Positions 28,006-34,510 of a DNA stretch of 34,510 nucleotides are shown here, piece by piece. The DNA lies in contig CANFIC010000008.1 in NCBI GenBank assembly GCA_947446685.1, positions 1 to 34,510 on the forward strand. Reading direction: 5' to 3'. The notes under the pieces were generated by a model. It worked only from the letters and a program-made list of their open reading frames with translations, had not been told where the DNA came from and did not search any database. Within the stretch, counting starts at the first letter, position 1. Every line of letters begins with the position of its first letter. The position numbers and the translations under genes were made by a program. The stretch comes from Burkholderiales bacterium (GTDB taxonomy: Bacteria; Pseudomonadota; Gammaproteobacteria; Burkholderiales; Burkholderiaceae_C).

Positions 28006-28137
28006 TTATTGAACCGGAAGGCATCCGACCTCCAGCCCGACGCCGGGCCGGAACAGCCTCGCAATTGCTCTGGCAAGTTATCCAGATCCGGCGCCATCTC
28101 TGCCGGCCAATTTTTTGATCAGTTGAGGATCTGCCAG

Positions 28138-29181
28138 ATGTTCCAGCTATTTAGTAAGTTCACCCTATGCATGACCCTGGGCCTGCTGGTCCCGACGATG
28201 GCGATCGCACAAGCGCCTTCAGCCAGCAGTCTGGCTGCGGACCGGAAAGCCGAGCTGGCCCGCTTCCTCGAATGGTTCGGTGGCGAATGGGACAACTTCG
28301 AACAGGTCTGGCAGCGCAAAACCGACAACGAGACAAGAGCCGCTGCCCAACCGCCTTTGCCGGAACTGGCGCCGATCGCCAACAGCCACCATATCCTCGT
28401 TCCGGTGGCAGCACCAAAGGTCGGCGGCCAGCTGTTCTACATGCAGCAAAGCCTGGGTGCCGACCTGTCAAAAGTCTACCGACAGCGCCTCTACCGAGTC
28501 ACGCCTGACGCTAGCAGCCAGGCGATCAAGCTCGAAATTTTTTCCCTGCCCGATGAAAAATCCTTCGTCGACGCCCACCTGAAACCGGCCTTGTTCGCGC
28601 AACTCGATCCCGCCTCGCTACGCGCCATACCGGGCTGCGAGCAGTACTGGCGCTACCAGGCCAGTGCCAAGGAATATATCGGCAGCATGCTTCCAGGCGC
28701 CTGCAGCAAGGCAGCGGCCGAAGCCGGCAGCCTGGCCACTGATCTGGTGAAGCTGGGCGAGAAGGAACTCTGGATCAGCGAACAAGCTCGCAATCAGCAA
28801 GGCAGCCAGAGCGGGACGACGATCAGGACCCGCAAGGTGCGTTACTACCTCGGCTGGATGTTCGGCAAGGACAGCGACGGCCGGCGCCTGCAAGGCCGGC
28901 GCGACTTGCAACTGCACAACGAAGGCCAGATCGTCACCCTGAATTTTGAAGACGGCAGCCCGAGCAAGTTGCAGATCCAGTTGGCTCAGCTGACCTACCA
29001 GAACACAAGGGCAGCGATCCTGAAACTGACTCTGCTCGACCAGAGCACCGGCAAGACGATCGCCTACACCTGGAGCGATCCGGAATCAAACACCATCGGC
29101 ATGAACCTCGGCTGGATCCAGTTCGGCTTCAAGCCGAAAACCTCTGATCTTGCTTTTGGTTTCGCCAGCAAGCCCGATTGA
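28138..29181 (+). CDS. CpcT/CpeT-family (bilin-lyase-like) exported protein
   Basis: Signal peptide MFQLFSKFTLCMTLGLLVPTMAIAQA; FLEWFGGEWDNFEQV; YRQRLYRVTPD; IPGCEQYWRYQASAKEYIGSMLPGACSK; KELWISEQARN. Start at ATG 28138 with GAGGA RBS, not the ORF-track 27904. Confidence 0.75.
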   Translation: MFQLFSKFTLCMTLGLLVPTMAIAQAPSASSLAADRKAELARFLEWFGGEWDNFEQVWQRKTDNETRAAAQPPLPELAPIANSHHILVPVAAPKVGGQLFYMQQSLGADLSKVYRQRLYRVTPDASSQAIKLEIFSLPDEKSFVDAHLKPALFAQLDPASLRAIPGCEQYWRYQASAKEYIGSMLPGACSKAAAEAGSLATDLVKLGEKELWISEQARNQQGSQSGTTIRTRKVRYYLGWMFGKDSDGRRLQGRRDLQLHNEGQIVTLNFEDGSPSKLQIQLAQLTYQNTRAAILKLTLLDQSTGKTIAYTWSDPESNTIGMNLGWIQFGFKPKTSDLAFGFASKPD

Positions 29182-29290
29182 AGCGGCTGGCTGAATTGCC
29201 TTCAGCTGCGACCACCCACCGCCGTCGATAGTGGCGCCAAGAATCGACAGACTTGCTGTCACCACCTCGACCTCGTGACTGCCAGCGCCG

Positions 29291-30853
29291 ATGAAATCCA
29301 CGCAAGCAAAAATGCACAATCCACTCTCATCAAGCGCCAAAGCTGCGCCCGAAGCGCTGGTCGTCGACTGGCTGGCTGACATCGCGAGGATCTATCCGCA
29401 GCAGGCCTCGCTGATTGACCTGGTCACCGGACGGCGTTTTGTCTACCACCAGACTTTCGACCGCGTCTGCCGGCTGGCTGCAGTTTTTCGCAGCCAGGGT
29501 TGTACAAGGGGTGACCGGGTGATGGCCTTGGTGCGCAACTCCACCGATGTCTACGAAATGATGTTTGCATGCTGGCGCATCGGTGCGGTCTTCATGCCGG
29601 TGAACTGGCGGCTTGCACCGGCTGAACTGGCCGCCATTCATTCTGATGGCGATCCGGCGCTGCTCATCGTCGATGACGAATTTGCGGCCAATCTGGACAG
29701 CTCGGGCAAGCCGCGGCTGTCGAGATCGCCAGGTTCTGCGACCAGCAGTTATGAACGCGCTTTGGCAGCCGCTTTGCCTGACCGCAGCTTCGCGGCGATC
29801 GATCTCGACGCGATGAACATGCTGATGTACACCTCGGGTACGACCGGCAAGCCCAAGGGTGTGATCGGCAACTGGCGCATGACGACGACGATGCTCTTGC
29901 AGGCGGCCACCAATGCCAGGCTCGGACCGGGTTGCGTCACGCTGACGGCTGCACCGCTGTTCCACACGGCCGGACTGAACTCCTTCGCGACGCCGACGCT
30001 GCATGTCGGTGGCGCGATTGCGGTGATGGACAACTGGCAGCCGGGCGCCTGCCTTGCACATCTGCGCGATCCTGATTTGAAAATCACCCATACCCTGGGC
30101 GTACCGACGCAATTTCTGGCGATGTCCAGGCATGCTGATTTTTCGGCTGGCGGATTTCCATTCTTGCGGGTGGCTGCCGTCGGAGGCGCGCCACCGACCG
30201 AGGAGCTGATGCGGACCTGGGCTGAGAAAGGCCATGCCTTGATGCCAGGTTACGGCATGACCGAAGCGTTCGGCGTCGCCAATATGGAGCCGGAACTGGC
30301 AATGCGAAAGCCCGGTGCTGTAGGTCGCGCAATGGCAATGACCAGGCTGCGCATCGCCGATGAACAGGGCCTCGAATTGCCGGCTGGCGAGCGCGGCGAA
30401 ATCCAGTTGGCCGGCCCCGGCATCACGCCCGGCTATTGGCGCCAGCCCGAGCTCACGCAGGCCGCCTTCGTCGACGGCTGGTTTCGCACCGGCGACATCG
30501 GTTTCATGGATAGCGATGGCATCTGTTTCCTGGTTGACCGCAAGAAGGACATGTTCATTTCTGGCGGTGAAAACGTCTACCCGGCTGAAGTGGAAAACCT
30601 GCTGGCGGATTTCCCCGAGATCTCGCAGGTCGCGGTGATCGGCATCAAAGATCCGGTCTGGGGTGAAGTCGGCAAGGCCATCGTCGTACTCAGGCCAGGC
30701 GCCGCAGTCGATGCCGCCGAACTGCTCGGCCGCTGCCGCGGCAGGATCGCCGCCTACAAGATCCCCAAAGCAATGCTGATCTTGCCTTCGCTGCCCTTGA
30801 GCGCGCAGGGCAAAGTCATGAAAAACGAACTGAGGAAGCTCTATGGCGGCTAA
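29291..30853 (+). CDS. AMP-dependent acyl-CoA synthetase/ligase
   Basis: MLMYTSGTTGKPKGVIGNW; GYGMTEAFGVANMEPEL; GWFRTGDIGFMDSDGICFLVDRKKDMFISGGENVYPAEVENLL; PKAMLILPSLPLSAQGKVMKNELR. Confidence 0.96.
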   Translation: MKSTQAKMHNPLSSSAKAAPEALVVDWLADIARIYPQQASLIDLVTGRRFVYHQTFDRVCRLAAVFRSQGCTRGDRVMALVRNSTDVYEMMFACWRIGAVFMPVNWRLAPAELAAIHSDGDPALLIVDDEFAANLDSSGKPRLSRSPGSATSSYERALAAALPDRSFAAIDLDAMNMLMYTSGTTGKPKGVIGNWRMTTTMLLQAATNARLGPGCVTLTAAPLFHTAGLNSFATPTLHVGGAIAVMDNWQPGACLAHLRDPDLKITHTLGVPTQFLAMSRHADFSAGGFPFLRVAAVGGAPPTEELMRTWAEKGHALMPGYGMTEAFGVANMEPELAMRKPGAVGRAMAMTRLRIADEQGLELPAGERGEIQLAGPGITPGYWRQPELTQAAFVDGWFRTGDIGFMDSDGICFLVDRKKDMFISGGENVYPAEVENLLADFPEISQVAVIGIKDPVWGEVGKAIVVLRPGAAVDAAELLGRCRGRIAAYKIPKAMLILPSLPLSAQGKVMKNELRKLYGG

Positions 30854-31817
30854 TTCAACCGACAAGATCGAAAGCCACATGGCACGGATCAAAGCAAGGC
30901 TGGTCCTGCCTGTCATCGCAGCACCGATGTTTCTGGTATCCGGGCCGGAACTGGTCATCGCCGCCTGCAAGGCCGGCGTGATCGGCTCGTTCCCGACCTT
31001 GAACGCACGCCCGATCGAAGTCCTGGAGGATTGGTTTCAGCGCATCGTTCGCGAGCTCGAATTATTCCGGGCAGCGGGTGGCAATCCAGCCCCCTGGGCA
31101 GCCAATTTGATCGTGCATCGCAGCAATGCTCGCGCCGATCAGGATGTGGCTTTGACCCTGAAATACCGGCCGGAAATCGTCATCACCGCGCTGGGCACTC
31201 CGGCGGGTGTGGTGGCTGCGGTCCATGATTATGGCGGGCTGGTGTTCGCCGATGTCAACTCGGTTGCCTACGCCCGCAAGGCAGCGGCAGCAGGCGCAGA
31301 TGGACTGGTCCTGGTGGCCTCGGGTGCGGGCGGCCATACCGGCCCGCTGAATGCGTTCTCGTTTGTCCCGGCAGTTCGGGAGTTCTTCGACGGCCCGATC
31401 ATTCTCGGCGGCGGCATCATCAATGGCAGGGGGGTGCGAGCAGCGCAAATGCTCGGCGCAGACTTCGCCTATATCGGCACGCGCTTCATCGCCACAATTG
31501 AAAGCATGGCCCCTCAGGCCTACAAGCAGATGCTGGTCGATTGCACCGAGGAAGACATCATCTGCTCAAGCCATTTCACCGGGGTTGCTGCCAACTACCT
31601 CAAGCCGAGCATCATCAAGGCCGGGATCGATCCGGCTCAACTCGGTGTGCGCAAGGAAATGAAATTTGACCATCGCGGCGATTCTGCAGAAGCCAAGGCA
31701 TGGAAGGACATCTGGGCGGCCGGCCAAGGCGTACGGGCGATCACCTCGGTGCTCAGTACGGCCGATCTGGTCGATGAACTGGCGCGTGATTACGCTGCCG
31801 CAGCCCCGCCTGTATGA
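30843..31817 (+). CDS. nitronate monooxygenase-like FMN enzyme (2-nitropropane dioxygenase family)
   Basis: LPVIAAPMFLVSGPELVIAACKAGVIGSFPTLNARP; GADGLVLVASGAGGHTGPLNAFSFVPAVREFFDGPIILGGGIINGRGVRAAQMLGADFAYIGTRFIAT. Confidence 0.94.
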   Translation: MAANSTDKIESHMARIKARLVLPVIAAPMFLVSGPELVIAACKAGVIGSFPTLNARPIEVLEDWFQRIVRELELFRAAGGNPAPWAANLIVHRSNARADQDVALTLKYRPEIVITALGTPAGVVAAVHDYGGLVFADVNSVAYARKAAAAGADGLVLVASGAGGHTGPLNAFSFVPAVREFFDGPIILGGGIINGRGVRAAQMLGADFAYIGTRFIATIESMAPQAYKQMLVDCTEEDIICSSHFTGVAANYLKPSIIKAGIDPAQLGVRKEMKFDHRGDSAEAKAWKDIWAAGQGVRAITSVLSTADLVDELARDYAAAAPPV

Positions 31818-32218
31818 ACGCAGTCGACATCGCAACGCTGCCGCGCATTGCGGCACGCGAGTTCCTTTGCGGAGAAGTCCTTGCGCTTGACGCTGCAAGC
31901 GGTGCCGCGCAACTGCGCTACCGGGTGACCGAAATGCACCTCAACCTGGCTGGAACCGCATTTGGCGGATTTCTCGCCGCCATGATCGACGACGCTGCTG
32001 GCCTGGCCGCCTGGTTCGGCGCTAGGCAGCGACCCTTCGCCACCGTCACCATGACCGTCAATTTTCTCAGCGCAGCCAGAGTCGGCGATGCCTTGCTGGC
32101 CGATGTCCTGGTGACTCAATCGGGTTCGCGCCAGGCTTTTATCGAGGTTCGCCTGGCCCATGAATCAAGCCAAAGATTGGTGGCGACAGCCACCGTCGTG
32201 CAAAGTTTTCTGGCCTGA
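31814..32218 (+). CDS. PaaI-like hot-dog thioesterase
   Basis: MHLNLAGTAFGGFLAAMIDDAAGLAAW; ATVTMTVNFLSAARVGDALLADVLVTQSGSRQAFIEVRL. Confidence 0.88.
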   Translation: MNAVDIATLPRIAAREFLCGEVLALDAASGAAQLRYRVTEMHLNLAGTAFGGFLAAMIDDAAGLAAWFGARQRPFATVTMTVNFLSAARVGDALLADVLVTQSGSRQAFIEVRLAHESSQRLVATATVVQSFLA

Positions 32219-32223
32219 GCTGC

Positions 32224-32252
32224 TTGGCAGTGCAATCAATTGCCGATAAGAT
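32224..32252 (+). promoter_or_regulatory. sigma70 promoter upstream of the FAD oxidase
   Basis: TTGGCA (32224-32229), 17 bp, TAAGAT (32247-32252); operator site 3 begins 6 nt after the -10. Confidence 0.6.
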
Positions 32253-32257
32253 TCAAT

Positions 32258-32269
32258 TTGTACGGACAA
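32258..32269. promoter_or_regulatory. operator TTGTACGGACAA (site 3, reverse complement of site 2)
   Basis: 19-nt ATTTGTACGGACAACTTTT is the exact reverse complement of AAAAGTTGTCCGTACAAAT at site 2; located in the only sizeable intergenic gap of this cluster. Confidence 0.8.
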
Positions 32270-32306
32270 CTTTTCGCCAGACTGCACCGGGCGGCTGGCA
32301 TAGGGA

Positions 32307-33914
32307 ATGACTGAGATGATGCGGTCGGTTGAATTGGATGATGATCTCTTGGCCTCGCTGGCCTCGCTATGCGGTGCCGAGGCGTTGGCGGTCGACTCTG
32401 CCTCGCGCCAGCTGGCAGCCCACGACATCTTTTTCGAGGCCGCGGCATGGCCCGAATTTGTCTTCGCGCCGACCGATCTGGCTTCGCTTGCCGGGGCCGT
32501 CGCGCGGATCACGGCGGCGGGGCTGGCCGTGGCACCCCGGGGCGGCGGGATGTCCTATAGCGGCGGCTATCTGCCCGCTCAGCGCTACGCCTGCATCGAT
32601 CTCTCCAAGTTGAACCGGGTCATCGAAGTCAATAGCGCCGACCTTTACATCACGGTCGAAGCCGGCTGCACCTGGGCTCAATTGCGCGAAGCGCTTGCCG
32701 GTACCGGGCTTGCCACGCCTTTCGGCGGGCCTTTGTCGGGCTTGCGCGCTACTGTCGGCGGCGCTTTGTCGCAGAACAGCGTGTTTTTCGGGGCCGGCCA
32801 GCATGGCACTGCGGCCGAGTCGGTGCTGGCGCTGCAGGTGGTGCTGGCCGACGGTCAGATCCTGCACACCGGCAGCGCCGGTTTCACTTCAGCCAGCCCT
32901 TTCAGCCGCAGCGGCGGGCCGGACCTAACCGGCTTGTTCCTGGGTGACACCGGCGCCATGGGCGTGAAAGCATCGGCCACCTTGCGCCTGGTGCCGGTGC
33001 CAGCCGCGCAAGGTTATGCGTCCTACGGTTTCCAGACTATCGCCGACATGGTCGGCGCCCAGATCGACTTGATGCGCAAAGGCCTGGGCTCGGAATGCTT
33101 CGGCATCGATGCCTTCAAGGCCACCCACTCTGCACAGACCGGCAACAAGCTCGCAGCCGGCGTCAAGACTCTGGGCGAGATTGCGCGCTCAGGGCCTTCC
33201 CTGCTGGCCGGCTTGAAGGCGGCAGCTGGCGTGGCGCTGGCCGGCACCGACTATCTGGCCGTGCACCCCTACTCGATCCACTTGAGCCTGGATGGCGACA
33301 GCAAGGCCCATGTCGATGACCGCCTGGCGCGGGTGGCGCAGATCGCGGCAGACCATCACGGCACAGCCCAGCCCGCCTCAGTGCCCCAGGTCTTGCGCGC
33401 ACAGCCTTTCCAGCCGCTGCGTTCGGTGCTGGGCTACAACGGCGACCGCTGGGTGCCGGTGCATGGCATCCTGCCGCTTTCAAAGGCACAGCAGGCGGTA
33501 CGCGAGGTCGAGGCCTTGATCGCCAGCCATGCCGGGCAAATGCATGAGCACCAAATCATCTACTCCCCGCTGACTGCAAACCTCGACCGGGCCTTCCTGT
33601 TCGAGCCCTGCTTTTACTGGCCAGACGCGATCAAGCCGCTGCACATCGATGTGCTCGGGCAGGCCTTGACCAAGCCTTGGCAGGGGCGGCCTGCCGCACC
33701 CCTGGCCCATGCGCTGGTGGAACAGCTCTGGAAGGAGGTGGTCGACTGCCTGGACCGTCATGGCGCTGTGCATTTCCAGATCGGCCGGGCCTACCCCTAT
33801 CTGCAGCGCCTGCAACCGGCAACAAGGAGCCTGCTGGAAGCGTTGAAACAGCATCTTGACCCGGATGGCCGGATGAATCCGGGCAGCCTGGGCCTGGCTG
33901 CGACGCCGCCATGA
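32307..33914 (+). CDS. FAD-linked oxidase (FAD_binding_4 / VAO-type)
   Basis: WPEFVFAPTDLASLAGAVARITAAGLAVAPRGGGMSYSGGYLP; TVEAGCTWAQLREALAGTGLATPFGGPLSGLRATVGGALSQNSVFFGAGQHGTAAESVLALQVVLADG; LFLGDTGAMGVKASATLRLVP. Confidence 0.93.
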   Translation: MTEMMRSVELDDDLLASLASLCGAEALAVDSASRQLAAHDIFFEAAAWPEFVFAPTDLASLAGAVARITAAGLAVAPRGGGMSYSGGYLPAQRYACIDLSKLNRVIEVNSADLYITVEAGCTWAQLREALAGTGLATPFGGPLSGLRATVGGALSQNSVFFGAGQHGTAAESVLALQVVLADGQILHTGSAGFTSASPFSRSGGPDLTGLFLGDTGAMGVKASATLRLVPVPAAQGYASYGFQTIADMVGAQIDLMRKGLGSECFGIDAFKATHSAQTGNKLAAGVKTLGEIARSGPSLLAGLKAAAGVALAGTDYLAVHPYSIHLSLDGDSKAHVDDRLARVAQIAADHHGTAQPASVPQVLRAQPFQPLRSVLGYNGDRWVPVHGILPLSKAQQAVREVEALIASHAGQMHEHQIIYSPLTANLDRAFLFEPCFYWPDAIKPLHIDVLGQALTKPWQGRPAAPLAHALVEQLWKEVVDCLDRHGAVHFQIGRAYPYLQRLQPATRSLLEALKQHLDPDGRMNPGSLGLAATPP

Positions 33915-34510
33915 ATCGTTCAGTTGCAACCCTGGGATTCCCGATGATGCTCAAGTCCATCTTGCCCGCCTTGCTGGCAGTTCTCAGCATCGCACCGGCT
34001 TCGGCCGATGATGTTGTGGTCCTGCGCACCGGCTCGTTTGCCCCGCCAGGCAGCGTTTTTGTCCAGTTCTGGCAGCAGTTCAAGAGCAATATCGAGCGCG
34101 ACAGCAAGGGCAGCATCAGGGTCGAGCTGAACACCAGCGACCCCAACGAAGCCAACCTGCTCTCCAACCTCCGGCGCGGCCGGATCGAATGCGTTGGCGC
34201 TTCGCTGCAGGGTTCGGCAACGATCCTGCCCGAGGTGGCGGTGCTGCAACTGCCCTATCTGTTTGCATCGTTCAAGGAAGTCGACCAGGCTTATGACAAG
34301 CGCTTGACCGACACCTACCGCAAGCTGTTTGCCGCCAAGGGTCTGGCGATGCTGCAGTTCGTCGAGGTCGGTTTCACCCATAGCTACAGCGTTCAACCGG
34401 TCAGAACACCCGCCGATCTCAAGGGCCTGAAAATGCGCGCAACCCAGTCGCGTGCGTCACAGACCTGGATCAAGTCGGTCGGGGCTGAGCCGGTGGTGCT
34501 GCCGATCTCC
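33911..34510 (+). CDS. TRAP transporter substrate-binding protein DctP family (truncated by window end)
   Basis: My translation from ATG 33911 (ATGA overlap with the FAD oxidase): MNRSVATLGFPMMLKSILPALLAVLSIAPASADDVVVLRTGSFAPPGSVFVQFWQQF..., AVLQLPYLFASFKEVDQAYD, VRTPADLKGLKMRATQSR. Open to the window end and absent from the ORF track. Confidence 0.88.
   Translation, partial: MNRSVATLGFPMMLKSILPALLAVLSIAPASADDVVVLRTGSFAPPGSVFVQFWQQFKSNIERDSKGSIRVELNTSDPNEANLLSNLRRGRIECVGASLQGSATILPEVAVLQLPYLFASFKEVDQAYDKRLTDTYRKLFAAKGLAMLQFVEVGFTHSYSVQPVRTPADLKGLKMRATQSRASQTWIKSVGAEPVVLPIS

Noticed and set aside
29500-29507. TTGTACAA resembling an operator half
   Set aside because: Inside the acyl-CoA ligase CDS, lacks the central CCG(G/T) and flanks of the three promoter sites.
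29330-30970. 546-aa minus-strand ORF opposite the acyl-CoA ligase
   Set aside because: Shadow ORF; composition (Arg/His/Gln-rich, no domain motifs) is typical of antisense translation.
1-34510. CRISPR arrays, phage genes, toxin-antitoxin or retron-like systems
   Set aside because: No regularly spaced repeats, reverse transcriptase, integrase, Cas or toxin motifs seen on either strand; accessory content is metabolic.

Overview
High-GC window, probably betaproteobacterial. (1) 1-2640: lower-GC accessory-looking stretch with a small ORF, a decayed IS110-like transposase remnant and a membrane-anchored FGE-sulfatase/SUMF1 protein. It ends at a CAT-anticodon tRNA (2700-2776, minus strand). (2) 2834-7407: housekeeping block hrcA(-), nadK, recN, rapZ. 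(3) 7437-25852: two tightly packed divergent catabolic operons of ten genes each. The minus operon encodes MFS, MDR oxidoreductase, alpha/beta hydrolase, CaiB CoA-transferase, acyl-CoA dehydrogenase, MaoC, HpcH/CitE lyase, PuuE-like deacetylase-fold hydrolase, SDR and a RedY-like protein. The plus operon encodes a methyltransferase, an unknown small protein, an isochorismatase-fold amidohydrolase, two more deacetylase-fold hydrolases, an HMG-CoA-lyase-like protein, a second CaiB, LeuC-like and LeuD-like hydro-lyase subunits and a bicupin. (4) 25881-34510: PrpR-type sigma54 activator, divergent from a CpcT/CpeT-like exported protein with a near-consensus -24/-12 promoter, then acyl-CoA ligase, nitronate monooxygenase-like, PaaI-like thioesterase, FAD-linked oxidase and a truncated TRAP DctP. 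Main finding: a palindromic operator (TTGTCCGGACAA / TTGTCCGTACAA) occurs three times, each within or just after a recognisable sigma70 promoter: both divergent operon promoters and the FAD-oxidase/TRAP promoter about 16 kb away. This suggests one regulon. The enzyme set fits an undescribed cyclic-imide/N-heterocycle route (ring opening, amide hydrolysis, LeuCD-type hydration, CoA transfer, CoA-ester lyase). The pathway and substrate are inference; family calls come from reading motifs, without database searches.
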